The notes under the pieces are model-generated. The model was given only the letters and a program-made list of their open reading frames with translations. It was not told the DNA's origin and made no database searches. From the NCBI GenBank assembly GCA_030054035.1, contig JASGCS010000001.1:62001-126000 (forward strand): a stretch of DNA of 64,000 bases, in the 5' to 3' direction. Position numbers and translations under genes: made by a program. Each line of letters begins with the position of its first letter. Position 1 is the stretch's first letter. Below, one piece after another: positions 20,933 through 30,741 of the stretch. This stretch comes from Candidatus Methylacidiphilales bacterium. Lineage in GTDB: Bacteria > Pseudomonadota > Gammaproteobacteria > JASGCS01.

Positions 20933-20950
20933 CAAGTAACTGTGATACAA
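20922..20950 (+). promoter_or_regulatory. Possible promoter of the tRNA-fMet gene
   Basis: TACAAT at 20945-20950 lies 6 bases before the tRNA 5' end and could be a -10 box. A poor -35 (TTTGTT, 20922-20927) is 17 bases upstream, inside the end of nuoN. Such a promoter would start transcription almost at the mature tRNA end. This is a weak call; read-through from nuo is the alternative. Confidence 0.3.
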
Positions 20951-20956
20951 TTGTTA

Positions 20957-21030
<74 letters not shown>

Positions 21031-21064
21031 AATTTTAATTATATAATATAGGATAATATAAACA

Positions 21065-21547
21065 ATGCCAATCACAATTAACCAACAATTACCACAAGGT
21101 AGGTTTACAGTCATGAAATCTGGAGCCCCATCTAGCGTCTCAACTGACGATTTGTTTTCAAATAAAAAAGTTGTCTTATTTTCTGTGCCAGGAGCTTTTA
21201 CACCTACCTGTTCTAATGATCATTTGCCAGGATATATTAAACTTCACCAATCTTTTAAAGAAAAAGGAATTGATATAATTGCATGTCTTTCAGTCAATGA
21301 TGTCTTTGTGATGGATGCGTGGTGTAAACAATCGAAAGCTGATGAAACGATACTATTTTTAGCAGACGGTAACGCAACCTATACTAAAGCTCTCGGACTT
21401 GAACTTGACGCTACTGGCTATGGTATGGGTATTAGAGGGCAGCGTTTTTCAATGTTTATAGAAGAGCGGGTTGTAAAATTATTATTTATTGAAAATGACA
21501 CAGGACTATCGGTTTCTTCTGCCGAACATATGTTGCGTGCGCTATAA
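21065..21547 (+). CDS. Peroxiredoxin, Prx5 family
   Basis: Thiol peroxidase of the Prx5 (hybrid peroxiredoxin-like) group, 160 residues, without a fused glutaredoxin domain. The active site is PGAFTPTCSNDHLPGY with the peroxidatic cysteine in PTC; CLSVNDVFVMDAW and the later GMGIRGQRFSMFIE are family blocks. It reduces hydroperoxides with a thiol donor. TATAAT at 21042-21047 suggests its own promoter with a short leader. It is the second peroxiredoxin of the window, after the 1-Cys enzyme at 2039-2668. The following membrane-fusion gene overlaps its end. Confidence 0.93.
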   Translation: MPITINQQLPQGRFTVMKSGAPSSVSTDDLFSNKKVVLFSVPGAFTPTCSNDHLPGYIKLHQSFKEKGIDIIACLSVNDVFVMDAWCKQSKADETILFLADGNATYTKALGLELDATGYGMGIRGQRFSMFIEERVVKLLFIENDTGLSVSSAEHMLRAL

Positions 21548-22805
21548 TCTGAAAGATCTACATAGTTTCTCCCAATTACTTTATCAAGGAACCCTAAAGT
21601 ATTCTAAAAAACTAATTACTTTCTTAATTGAAAATCCAAAATTTAGAAATAATATACTTAGGGCCATTGTTGTTTTATTGGTCATTATTTGGATTGTGTA
21701 TTTTTACCTTTACAATTTTTTTAGTTTTCCTACGAAAATACCTGAAGTTGTTACATATTTTGTTCAAAGTGAAATAGTTCCAGTAACCGTTGAAGCGATC
21801 GGAAAGACTGAAGCAAGTAAATCAATTTATATCACATCAAGAAATAATGGATATGTTGACACTCTTGAATTTGAAGAAGGGTCTTTTGTAAAAAAAGGCA
21901 CTATTTTAGCTAGTCTAAGAAAAAATCAAGAAACCGCTAATTATAATAGTATAAGAGTTCAATGGCAAAATGCATTAATTAATATGCGAAGACAACAAGA
22001 TTTGTTTGAAAAAAATCTAATTTCAAAAAGCGCTCTAGAAAATTCTAAAACTCTTGAAGAGCAGTTAAGGAACGACGCACAATCAGCGCAATCTAAATTA
22101 GCTGACCAGCTAATCACAGCTCCTTTCTCGGGATTGGTTGGTATTCGTAAGGTTGGGCTTGGAAGTTTTATTCAAGCTGGCCAAACTATTACTACCCTTG
22201 ACGATACCGATGAGCTCTTTGTTAACTTTTCCCTTCCAGCAACACTAACAAATTTACTACAAAAAGATTTAGTTATAGAAGCTAGTTTAACTAATTCTTT
22301 GGAGAATCAAAACTCCAAAAAATTCCAAGGTAAATTATTTGCAATCGATTCGCGTGTTGATGTAGATACGCAATCTATTTTTATTCGCGCTATTATTAGC
22401 AACTCTGAAAGAAACTTAAGGCCTGGAGTGTTGATGTATGTTACAGTCCAACTCTCATCGCATCGAGGGTTTGTTATACCTGAAGAAGCTCTTGTTCAAA
22501 AATTAGATAAATCCTCTGTTTGGGTCGTTAATGTAACAAAACCAATTGTTAAAACTGAAAATATATTTTCAAAGTTAACTAGTTTATTTTCTAAAACTCC
22601 TGAAAAGAAAATATTTATTGTAGAAAAAAAACAAATAACAATTATATCTAGAAAAGCAGGTTGGGTAGAAATCGAAGGTGATATACAAGAGAACGATTTG
22701 GTAGTAATTCGTGGAATCAATAAATTTAAATTTGACCCAAAGGCATCTATTAAAAATATTGTTGATAAAAATGCATACAACAAAATGCTTTTAAGTATTC
22801 AATAG
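21489..22805 (+). CDS. RND efflux membrane-fusion (periplasmic adaptor) protein
   Basis: HlyD/AcrA-type adaptor of an RND pump. One N-terminal membrane helix (about residues 54-74, ILRAIVVLLVIIWIVYFYLY) anchors it. A lipoyl/barrel-sandwich half-motif (GYVDTLEFEEGSFVKKGTIL) is followed by a short coiled-coil hairpin and the second half (LITAPFSGLVGIRKVGLGSFIQAGQTI). A beta-barrel and membrane-proximal domain come next. The start is uncertain: the ATG given overlaps the peroxiredoxin gene by 59 bases; a GTG at 21537 would overlap by 11 and still keep the helix. The RND gene follows after 3 bases. Confidence 0.85.
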   Translation: MKMTQDYRFLLPNICCVRYNLKDLHSFSQLLYQGTLKYSKKLITFLIENPKFRNNILRAIVVLLVIIWIVYFYLYNFFSFPTKIPEVVTYFVQSEIVPVTVEAIGKTEASKSIYITSRNNGYVDTLEFEEGSFVKKGTILASLRKNQETANYNSIRVQWQNALINMRRQQDLFEKNLISKSALENSKTLEEQLRNDAQSAQSKLADQLITAPFSGLVGIRKVGLGSFIQAGQTITTLDDTDELFVNFSLPATLTNLLQKDLVIEASLTNSLENQNSKKFQGKLFAIDSRVDVDTQSIFIRAIISNSERNLRPGVLMYVTVQLSSHRGFVIPEEALVQKLDKSSVWVVNVTKPIVKTENIFSKLTSLFSKTPEKKIFIVEKKQITIISRKAGWVEIEGDIQENDLVVIRGINKFKFDPKASIKNIVDKNAYNKMLLSIQ

Positions 22806-22808
22806 TTT

Positions 22809-25800
22809 GTGATTTTATCTGATATTTCGATTAAGAGACCAATACTTGCGATAGTAGTTAACATACTATTTTTACTATTTGGTATTGTGTTTTTGTTGAA
22901 ATTACCGCTTAGAGAGTATCCAAATGTTGATATTCCGGTTGTGTCCGTGCAGACAACTTATACGGGTGCTTCTGCGGAAATAATTGAAAAAAAGATAACT
23001 AAAATTATTGAAGATAGAATAGTTGGCCTTGAAGGCATTGATCAATTAACATCTCAAAGTCAGGAAGGAGTTTCAAATATTGTAGTGCAATTTAAAGCAA
23101 ATAGAGATTTAGATTTAGCTTTAAATGATGTTCGAGATAAAGTCATTTCTGCGACTAGATTTTTACCGGTTGAGGCTGATTCCCCAACGGTAAGTAAAGC
23201 TAGTCAAGACGACCAACCAATAATATGGTTAAATTTACAAAATAAAGAAAAAACTCTTCTTGAAATAACTGATTTCGCAAATCAGTATATAGTCGATAAA
23301 TTTTCTTCGCTTGAGGGTGTTGCAAGGGTAAATGTCGGTGGGAACCAAGATAAATCGCTTAGAATTTGGCTAGATTATGGAAAATTATATGCAAATGGTC
23401 TTACTCCCGAGGATATCGTAAAAGCACTTTCAGTTCAAAATATTGAAGTTCCCTCAGGTTCGATTGATTCAAAAAATAGGTCGTTCCTAATAACAATTGA
23501 CAAAGGTTATAACACCCAAAAAGACTTTAGCAATCTAGTTATTAAAAAAGGCTCTAACGGTTACCCACTAAAATTACAAGATATTGCCAGGGTGTCTGTA
23601 GAGGCGGTTGAGACTAGAAATTCTCTAAGAGGAAATGGTGTCTCTATGGTGGGAATAGGTATCGTTAAACAATCGAGTGCGAATACTTTGGCGGTTGCTC
23701 GAGCAGCTAAAAAACAAATGGTTGAGCTCAATCAAGCATTAGGTGATGGTTATTCAATTGAAAGTTCTTATGATAGCAGTTTGTTTATTGAAGCATCCCT
23801 TGCTGAAGTATATAAAACCTTGTTTTTTGCAATTATAATGGTCATGCTTGTAGTATTTGTGTTTTTAAATGATTGGAGAACTACTTTATTTATTTGCCTT
23901 AGTATCCCAACATCAATTGTTTCCACTTTTATTGTTCTGCACTTTTTTGGTTTCTCCCTCAATATTTTAACTTTACTTGCCATCGTATTAGCTATCGGTC
24001 TTGTAGTCGATGATGCAATTGTTATCCATGAAAATATTTACCGAAGAGTGCAAGAAGGAGAGCAGGCCCTGGAGGCGGCTTGGTATGGATCAAGACAGAT
24101 TGCATTTGCGGTTGTTTCCACTTCTTTGGTATTAATTAGTGTTTTCATCCCAATATCACTTATTGAAGGATTTGTTGGAAAAATGTTTGCTGAATTTGCA
24201 ATTACCATCGCCTCAGCTATATTTTTCTCAACATTGGTTTCACTTACTTTATCTCCAGCACTCTGCTCAAGGTTTTTAATAAAAAAGAATGCGATACCAA
24301 AATTAGAAAAATATCTTTCTGCAATGTCTGAAAGATACATAGTTATTGTGCAAACCTATCTCTATTCATTTAAAAAAATATTTATTTATCTGTTGGTAAT
24401 TATACTATTCATTGTATTTTTCATTTTTTACTTAAAAAAAGAGCTTGTTCCTTTTGAAGATCGTGGATTAATCTTTTCCATCATTAATGCTCCAGAAGGA
24501 TCTTCCTTTGATTACACCATATCTCAAGTCTCATCCATTGAAAAGCGGTTAATGCCTTTAGTTGAAGATAAGCAAATTCAGAGATTAATTTTACGCGTAC
24601 CTGGTTCTTTTTCAGGAAATGAGTTTAATACCGCAATTGGCTTCATTGTGCTTACCCCACACGAAAGTGGTCGTTGGGGTATAGGTAGGGTACTAGGAGA
24701 AATATATTCTAGAACTAGTGATATCTCTGGGGCTGATTTTATTGCATTTCCGCTACCAAGTTTATCGAGATCGTTTGCTCAATCTTCATTTGAGTATGTG
24801 TTGCAAGGTCCTTCGTACCTTGAGATGTTACCGTATAGGGATAGGATTATACAAAAAATGAATGAAAGTAGTTTATTCTCGCAAATTCAAAGTGATTACA
24901 AAGAAACTACTCCGCAAATTAAGTTTATTTTGCAACGCGACAAAATTGCAGAATTCGGATTATCAACATCAGACATTAGTCAGACTTTGACTACTTTACT
25001 TGCTTCAAGAAAAATTACAAACTTTACTGAGAACGGATATCAGTATGACGTAATAGTAGAAGGTGAAAAGTATTTAAAGAACTCACCTAAAGATATACTT
25101 AAATTCTATGTTAGATCACCAAAAACTAATAGTTTTATCCAATTAGCAAATTTTGTTTCTGTTCAGGAAAGTGCTGATGCGACGATATTGAAGCGCTTTA
25201 ATCGCCAGAGAAGTGTTACCATCTCTTCAAATCTAACTAATGGAGTTGCTATTAGTACAGCAATTTCAACTCTGCAAGAAATTTCAAAAAACCTACTCCC
25301 TACCAGCTTTTACTATAATTTTAAAGGGTTAGCTTCTGATTATTTAGCCAGTAGCGCTTCTTCAACTTATTTTTTTATTCTATCTTTATTTATAATCTAT
25401 TTGGTATTAGCAGCGCAATTTGAAAATCTTTTTTTCCCAATTGTAATACTGGTGACAGTTCCTTTAGCGGTTATTGGGGGATTACTACCTTTATTCTTAT
25501 TTTTTAAAACATTAAATATATTTAGTCAATTTGGTTTATTAATCTTAATGGGGATAAGTACAAAAAATGGGATATTAATTGTTGAATTTGCAAACCAATT
25601 ACGTGAAGAAGGGAAGACGATCAAAGATGCGATTATTGAGTCCTGTAAGGTCAGATTAAGACCTATTCTTATGACTAATATAACTGCAATTGCTTGCGCA
25701 ATACCACTAATTCTTAATAGTGGCCCAGGTTCAGAAACGAGAACTTTGCTAGGTTTAATGTTATTTTTTGGTGTTTTTATAGGTGTTTTGTTGACCTTAA

Positions 25801-25889
25801 TCGTAATACCAACAGTCTATATGTATATTGTTACCACTTTTCCAAAATACACCACTTTAAGAAATTCTAAAATTAAATTATTAGTGTAG
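22809..25889 (+). CDS. RND-family multidrug efflux transporter, AcrB/MexB-like
   Basis: Inner-membrane proton-driven pump, 1026 residues, of the HAE-1 class. It starts with GTG (the ATG-less SDISIKRPILAIVVN terminus) 3 bases after the adaptor gene. Proton-relay residues are visible: AIGLVVDDAIVIHENIYRR has the twin Asp of helix 4, and GISTKNGILIVEFAN has the Lys of helix 10. PLREYPNVDIP and the two large periplasmic loops are typical. No outer-membrane channel gene of TolC type is adjacent, so the channel must be elsewhere. Substrate cannot be inferred. Confidence 0.93.
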   Translation: MILSDISIKRPILAIVVNILFLLFGIVFLLKLPLREYPNVDIPVVSVQTTYTGASAEIIEKKITKIIEDRIVGLEGIDQLTSQSQEGVSNIVVQFKANRDLDLALNDVRDKVISATRFLPVEADSPTVSKASQDDQPIIWLNLQNKEKTLLEITDFANQYIVDKFSSLEGVARVNVGGNQDKSLRIWLDYGKLYANGLTPEDIVKALSVQNIEVPSGSIDSKNRSFLITIDKGYNTQKDFSNLVIKKGSNGYPLKLQDIARVSVEAVETRNSLRGNGVSMVGIGIVKQSSANTLAVARAAKKQMVELNQALGDGYSIESSYDSSLFIEASLAEVYKTLFFAIIMVMLVVFVFLNDWRTTLFICLSIPTSIVSTFIVLHFFGFSLNILTLLAIVLAIGLVVDDAIVIHENIYRRVQEGEQALEAAWYGSRQIAFAVVSTSLVLISVFIPISLIEGFVGKMFAEFAITIASAIFFSTLVSLTLSPALCSRFLIKKNAIPKLEKYLSAMSERYIVIVQTYLYSFKKIFIYLLVIILFIVFFIFYLKKELVPFEDRGLIFSIINAPEGSSFDYTISQVSSIEKRLMPLVEDKQIQRLILRVPGSFSGNEFNTAIGFIVLTPHESGRWGIGRVLGEIYSRTSDISGADFIAFPLPSLSRSFAQSSFEYVLQGPSYLEMLPYRDRIIQKMNESSLFSQIQSDYKETTPQIKFILQRDKIAEFGLSTSDISQTLTTLLASRKITNFTENGYQYDVIVEGEKYLKNSPKDILKFYVRSPKTNSFIQLANFVSVQESADATILKRFNRQRSVTISSNLTNGVAISTAISTLQEISKNLLPTSFYYNFKGLASDYLASSASSTYFFILSLFIIYLVLAAQFENLFFPIVILVTVPLAVIGGLLPLFLFFKTLNIFSQFGLLILMGISTKNGILIVEFANQLREEGKTIKDAIIESCKVRLRPILMTNITAIACAIPLILNSGPGSETRTLLGLMLFFGVFIGVLLTLIVIPTVYMYIVTTFPKYTTLRNSKIKLLV

Positions 25890-25908
25890 TTTTATGGTTG
25901 TTATTTTA

Positions 25909-25929
25909 CCTGTTTTATGAGAAAATAGG
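25909..25929 (+). other. Short inverted repeat between the pump gene and rimP
   Basis: CCTGTTTT (25909-25916) pairs with AAAATAGG (25922-25929) around a 5-base loop, with one G-U pair. No T-run follows, so it is not a clear terminator. It lies in the 93-base gap before rimP, where the promoter of the nusA operon would be expected. It may be a weak terminator or chance in AT-rich DNA. Confidence 0.25.
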
Positions 25930-25982
25930 AATAATGTGTGAAAGTCTCAGAGTTTGCACTAAATCAGAAGTAAAATATTTTT

Positions 25983-26426
25983 ATGTTTAGGACTACAAAC
26001 ACAAACCAACTTAGGTTTATTGAACCTATTGTCGCTCGATTTGGGTTGTCAGTTCTGGGGCTAGAGTTCATATCGGGTAAATCAGTGTTATTAAGAGTGT
26101 ATATAGACAATCCTTGTGGAGTTTCCGTTGACGATTGCGTTAAAGTTAGTCGCGAGCTTATGCTTTATTCCCATGTGCCTGAATTAAGTTTTGACAGGCT
26201 TGAGGTTTCTTCACCAGGTATTCCAAAACAGATTTTTTCTATTGATCAGTTAACTGAGTGTCTGGGTAGTAAAGTTATCGTTACTCTACGATATCCAATG
26301 TTTAATCTACGTAAAATTAACGTAACAGTTATTTCATGTGGTGAATTAAGTGCGAGTTTTGATTATAAAGGACAAGTACTAGAGATACAATACACACAAA
26401 TAAAAAGGATTAACCTTGAGGAATAA
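25983..26426 (+). CDS. rimP: Ribosome maturation factor RimP
   Basis: Assembly factor for the 30S subunit, 147 residues, normal length. The N-terminal domain has FIEPIVARFGLSVLGLEFISG and DDCVKVSREL; FDRLEVSSPGIPKQIF is the most conserved block of the family. The C-terminal domain is SH3-like. It begins the conserved rimP-nusA-infB-rbfA-truB unit, with nusA starting 3 bases after the stop. Confidence 0.96.
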   Translation: MFRTTNTNQLRFIEPIVARFGLSVLGLEFISGKSVLLRVYIDNPCGVSVDDCVKVSRELMLYSHVPELSFDRLEVSSPGIPKQIFSIDQLTECLGSKVIVTLRYPMFNLRKINVTVISCGELSASFDYKGQVLEIQYTQIKRINLEE

Positions 26427-26429
26427 AAG

Positions 26430-27923
26430 ATGTCAAAAGAATTGCAATTAATAATTGAACAAGTATCTGATGAAAAAGGTTTAAGTAAAGAACAGGTTAT
26501 AAAAGTTCTAGAAAACGCATTAGAAATGATATACCGAAGACAGACTAATCATGACCAATTAATTAGGGTTGCCATTAATCCAAAAAACGGCACTTACCAA
26601 GGATTTAGGAGATGGTTAGTGATCTCTAGTGAGCTCCAAGTAGAAGATCCTCACACTCAAATATCTATAGATCAGTTAGATATAAATGAAAAGCACTTAT
26701 TAGTCGGTGATTATAGGGAGCTAGCCTTGCCACAAATTGAATTTGGAAGAATAGCGGTGCAGCAAGCTAAACAGGCTATGATGCAAAAGATTCGAGAGGA
26801 AGAGAAACTACAGATCGTTTCTCAATTTAAAAATAAAGTTGGCACAATAGTTTCTGGCGAAGTTTCTAGAATGGAACGAGAAAAAATTTTTATTGAATTA
26901 GGAAACGGCGTTGAATTAGTGCTTTTAAAACAACAACTAATTCCGACTGAGCGAATTCGTTTAAAAGATAGGATTAGAGTTTACCTTAAGGATGTCAGGT
27001 CAGATTTTCGAGGCCCATGTTTGTTGGGATCTAGAACTGATCCGCAGTTTTTAGTTAAATTATTTGAGATAGAAGTTCCTGAAATTGGTCAAGGATTAAT
27101 AACAATAATGGGAGCTGCTCGAGATCCCGGTTCAAGAGCAAAACTTTCTGTGCGTAGCCATGATGCTAAATTAGAACCCATTGGGGCATGTGTGGGAATG
27201 CGTGGACAAAGAGTCCAAGCTGTGTCAAATGAATTAGGAGGTGAGAGGGTTGATATAATTCTTTGGGATAGCAACCCCGCTCAATACGTTATAAATGCAA
27301 TGTCACCTGTTGATATAAAAAATATTTACATTGACGAAGATACTCACACAATGAATTTGGTTGTTGCAAGTGAAAAATTATCTCAAGCAATTGGTAAAGG
27401 TGGGCAAAATGTAAAATTAGCAAGTGAGTTAACGGGGTGGTCTTTAAACGTTCTTGATGAAACCCAGTACCAAGAACAAACTCTCCATGATCATGAGGCT
27501 AGTATTCAGTTATTTAAACAAGAGTTACATGTAGATGATGAAGTTGCTCGTATTTTAGTCGAAGAAGGGTACATTGGTATTGAAGAGCTTGCGTTTTCTA
27601 CTCTAGAAGATTTAAAAAAAATCCCTGATCTTCATGAGCCTTTGATTACTGAGCTATATCAAAGAGCAAATGATGCCTTAGTAAAAAAAGCTTTAGAAGT
27701 AAAAGAAAATAAATCTGTAGCTATCAATCTCGATTCTTCTATACATGATTTAAAAATATTAAATCACGATTTAATCAACCTTTTAATTCAAAATAACATA
27801 ACCATTATCGGGCATTTATCTGATCTTTCAACTGATGAACTACTTGACATCTGTCCACAACTTCAACGTGTAGAGGCAGAACGATTTATAATGGAAGCAA
27901 GAAAAATATCATTAGGGATATGA
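26430..27923 (+). CDS. nusA: Transcription termination/antitermination factor NusA
   Basis: RNA polymerase-associated factor for pausing, termination and rRNA antitermination, 497 residues. An N-terminal polymerase-binding domain (about 1-125) is followed by an S1 domain (about 135-200) and two KH domains (about 205-345); DPGSRAKLSV, GACVGMRGQRVQAV and KLSQAIGKGGQNVKLA mark them, the last with a GxxG loop. The C-terminus has two acidic helix-hairpin-helix repeats like E. coli NusA. It lies in the rimP-nusA-infB operon. The SuhB-like protein at 46124-46876 could be its partner in antitermination. Confidence 0.97.
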   Translation: MSKELQLIIEQVSDEKGLSKEQVIKVLENALEMIYRRQTNHDQLIRVAINPKNGTYQGFRRWLVISSELQVEDPHTQISIDQLDINEKHLLVGDYRELALPQIEFGRIAVQQAKQAMMQKIREEEKLQIVSQFKNKVGTIVSGEVSRMEREKIFIELGNGVELVLLKQQLIPTERIRLKDRIRVYLKDVRSDFRGPCLLGSRTDPQFLVKLFEIEVPEIGQGLITIMGAARDPGSRAKLSVRSHDAKLEPIGACVGMRGQRVQAVSNELGGERVDIILWDSNPAQYVINAMSPVDIKNIYIDEDTHTMNLVVASEKLSQAIGKGGQNVKLASELTGWSLNVLDETQYQEQTLHDHEASIQLFKQELHVDDEVARILVEEGYIGIEELAFSTLEDLKKIPDLHEPLITELYQRANDALVKKALEVKENKSVAINLDSSIHDLKILNHDLINLLIQNNITIIGHLSDLSTDELLDICPQLQRVEAERFIMEARKISLGI

Positions 27924-27936
27924 ATTAATATTTATT

Positions 27937-30393
27937 ATGAATGACCATCTAGGTAAAACAATTGAAGAGATAGCGAGAGCAATTAATAGGTCAACCGCTG
28001 ACATTTTAAACACACTTCAAAATGCTGGCATTTTTAATAAAAGAGCTTCTGATTACATCAGTGCTTCCGAGCTTAAAGTCTTATTACACGGTACTGTAAA
28101 GAACCAGCCCCAATCACGTATAACTAATGAAAATCTTACATTTAGAACTTCAACAGGCATTAAAAAAAATGTAGGTATTCAAATTAAGAGAAAACACACC
28201 TCTCCAGATCCGCAACAAGTTACCGAAAAACTTATATCTCACGCACAGGAATCGGTTTCTTTGGGGGAAAAACCTTCTGAAGTAATTTCTCAATCTGAAA
28301 CTGTAACGCAATTGGATAACCAGGTGTCATCTATTACCCCCGCTACGCCACCTCCAACTAATCAGTTAAACCATGTAAACAATACTCCAATTGAAATAAT
28401 TGATAAAGAGTCAAAAAAGAAAAAAAATAAGGTTAAAATTGCACGCCCCCCTAAAAAATTAGCCGAATTAAAATATTCTTTATTGTATGAAACTGATGAT
28501 ACAGTTACTCAAATAGATCCTCTACGCCAAGAGCTATCACTCTCCGATGAGGTTAGTGATAAAAGAAAAAAAAGAAGAGATGCGCAGAAAAGACATTTTG
28601 ATGTTACTTCTATACATAATCAAACTTTCACAAAACCAACAAGTATTCAAATTAAAAATATTTCTGTGTATACTAAAAATAAAATTGCTACTATTTCTCG
28701 ATTATTGTCAATTAAACAAACTGATGTTGAAAAAACTTTATTGTCACTGGGATTTGTTCTGCCGGAAAACAAAGAACTCGATACTGAAACAGCATCTCTT
28801 TTAATTGAAGAGTTGGGTCATAAAGTTACTTTTGTTAAAGATTCTACTTACGAAGAACTTATTAATTCAAAGATTGTCAATGACAACTTGCTAGTTGCTA
28901 AACCTCCTATTGTTTCGGTTATGGGTCATGTAGACCATGGTAAAACCTCCTTGTTAGACTATATTAGAAAAGCAAATCAAGTCTCAAAAGAGGCTGGTGG
29001 AATTACTCAGCATCTTGGAGCTTATCAAGTAGTGCATAAAAACAATCCGATAACTTTTTTAGATACCCCTGGTCATAGTGCTTTTACTGCCATGAGATCG
29101 GTAGGTTCAAAAGTAACAGACATCATAGTTCTTGTTGTCGCAGGTGATGATGGTGTTAGTCAGCAAACAATTGAAGTTATACAACTTGCAAAAGACAATG
29201 CTGTCCCAATAGTTGTTGCGGTTAATAAATGCGATAAGGAAGAGTATCGTTTTGATAAGGTTGAGCAACAGCTAATGACACACAACATTATTCCTGACAC
29301 GTACGGAGGTGACACGCAGTTTGTTAAGGTTTCAGCACTACACGGTACAGGAATAGACAGTTTACTTGATGCAATTATTTTACAATCCGAACTTTTAGAA
29401 CTTCGAGCCCCTGCTAATGGAGTAGCTCAGTTAACAGTAATTGAATCGCATATAGAAAAATCAATAGGAGTTGCGACTACAGCTATTATACAATCAGGAG
29501 AGCTTTCAATTGGCGATCTTTTAGTATGTGGTAATACCTTTGGTAAAGTTAGAATTTTGAAAGATACTTTTGGCAGAGTAATAAAAAACGCACAACCATG
29601 TTGTCCAGTTTTGCTTTTTGGATTACCTGAAACACCACTACCTGGATCTAAAGCCTTTGTTGTGAACGATGAACAGACCGCAAAACTATTTATTAGGGCT
29701 TATGAGTTTGAGCAAAAGAATGAAATTCAAAAAGAAATTGATCAAGTAGTAGAAAATGAAGATCCTTTCGCTAATTTGCTACTGAAACCAGAAACAATTC
29801 ATCATTTAATTATTAAAACAGATGTTCAAGGTACTCGCGATGCTATACAGAAAATCTTAACAGAAGACCCATTGCTCACTTCAAAAATAAAAATTATTTT
29901 TTCTAAAGTTGGCCCAGTTTTAGAATCTGATATTAAGCTTGCAAACGCTACAAGTGCAAAGATAATCGCGTTTAATGTTAGAATTGATTCCAGTGCAAAA
30001 GCAATTGCTCAGCGTTTTGGAATTGAAGTCAAATATTATAACGTTATTTACCATATTTTAGAAGACATCAAGCAATTTATTACCAATAATCAACCAGTTG
30101 AGCGAAGAGAAGAAATCGTTGGTTTTGCAGAAGTTAGAAATGTTTTTGAATCGGCAAAATATGGACAAGTTGCGGGTTGTATGGTTAAAGAAGGTGTGGT
30201 GAAAAGAAAATTACCAATCAGAGTTCTCAGAAATAATGTAGTTATCTATGAAGGTGAATTGGAATCTTTACGGAGATTTAAAGAAGATATCGAAGAAGTG
30301 AAGACTGGAATTGAGTGTGGTATTGCAGTGAAACGATACAATGATGTGCAAGTTGGTGATGTTATTGAAGTTTTTAATATTTTAAAAAAGTAG
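27937..30393 (+). CDS. infB: Translation initiation factor IF-2
   Basis: GTPase that brings initiator tRNA to the 30S subunit, 818 residues. An IF2_N-type helical start (about 1-50) is followed by a lysine- and proline-rich linker (about 60-230) and a second IF2_N-like segment. The GTPase domain has GHVDHGKTS (G1), GGITQHLGAY (G2), DTPGHSAFT (G3) and NKCDK (G4), then beta-barrel domains and a C-terminal fMet-tRNA-binding domain. It recognises formylated Met-tRNA, relevant to the unusual initiator tRNA at 20957. Confidence 0.97.
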   Translation: MNDHLGKTIEEIARAINRSTADILNTLQNAGIFNKRASDYISASELKVLLHGTVKNQPQSRITNENLTFRTSTGIKKNVGIQIKRKHTSPDPQQVTEKLISHAQESVSLGEKPSEVISQSETVTQLDNQVSSITPATPPPTNQLNHVNNTPIEIIDKESKKKKNKVKIARPPKKLAELKYSLLYETDDTVTQIDPLRQELSLSDEVSDKRKKRRDAQKRHFDVTSIHNQTFTKPTSIQIKNISVYTKNKIATISRLLSIKQTDVEKTLLSLGFVLPENKELDTETASLLIEELGHKVTFVKDSTYEELINSKIVNDNLLVAKPPIVSVMGHVDHGKTSLLDYIRKANQVSKEAGGITQHLGAYQVVHKNNPITFLDTPGHSAFTAMRSVGSKVTDIIVLVVAGDDGVSQQTIEVIQLAKDNAVPIVVAVNKCDKEEYRFDKVEQQLMTHNIIPDTYGGDTQFVKVSALHGTGIDSLLDAIILQSELLELRAPANGVAQLTVIESHIEKSIGVATTAIIQSGELSIGDLLVCGNTFGKVRILKDTFGRVIKNAQPCCPVLLFGLPETPLPGSKAFVVNDEQTAKLFIRAYEFEQKNEIQKEIDQVVENEDPFANLLLKPETIHHLIIKTDVQGTRDAIQKILTEDPLLTSKIKIIFSKVGPVLESDIKLANATSAKIIAFNVRIDSSAKAIAQRFGIEVKYYNVIYHILEDIKQFITNNQPVERREEIVGFAEVRNVFESAKYGQVAGCMVKEGVVKRKLPIRVLRNNVVIYEGELESLRRFKEDIEEVKTGIECGIAVKRYNDVQVGDVIEVFNILKK

Positions 30394-30412
30394 TGAATAA
30401 TTTTAAACGTAT

Positions 30413-30739
30413 ATGCGAAACACTACTTCTTTCAAACCATTTCCTCGCAGTTTAAGAATCTCAAAAGAAATAGTACGGTTGTTACCCAATGCTATAAGAT
30501 CTATTATTCCTAATAAAATCCCATTTCTAATCACTTTTACAAACTGTGTAGTTTCTTCTGATTGTTCCCATGCTAAGGTGTATTTTGTGCAACATGATAA
30601 TACCACAGAACATACAATAGCTTTACTTACTTTAAATGCTAAAAAATTTCGTATGTACTTTAGATCAAAATTAAATATTAAAAAGATCCCAAATTTTACT
30701 TTCATACATGACACTGCATTTCCGGTATCTAAAAATTAA
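30413..30739 (+). CDS. rbfA: Ribosome-binding factor A
   Basis: 30S maturation factor, 108 residues. The protein is diverged but has the family pattern: RSLRISKEIVRLLPNAIRS at the start (compare R-x-x-R-V-x-x-E), a central SHAKVYF strand (AKVYV in E. coli) and NFTFIHDTAF near the end (P-x-L-x-F-x-x-D). The position between infB and truB, the usual site of rbfA, settles the call. It is 19 bases after infB and 2 bases before truB. Confidence 0.85.
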   Translation: MRNTTSFKPFPRSLRISKEIVRLLPNAIRSIIPNKIPFLITFTNCVVSSDCSHAKVYFVQHDNTTEHTIALLTLNAKKFRMYFRSKLNIKKIPNFTFIHDTAFPVSKN

Positions 30740-30741
30740 CT

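Noticed and set aside
25909-25929. Intrinsic terminator after the RND gene
   Set aside because: The stem is weak and AT-rich and no T-run follows, so I list it only as an inverted repeat.
28547-28804. Plus-strand frame inside infB
   Set aside because: It lies in another frame of the lysine-rich IF-2 linker and has low-complexity composition.
30403-30714. Reverse-strand open frame across rbfA
   Set aside because: It is the antisense of rbfA, has no family pattern, and rbfA is supported by context and motifs.
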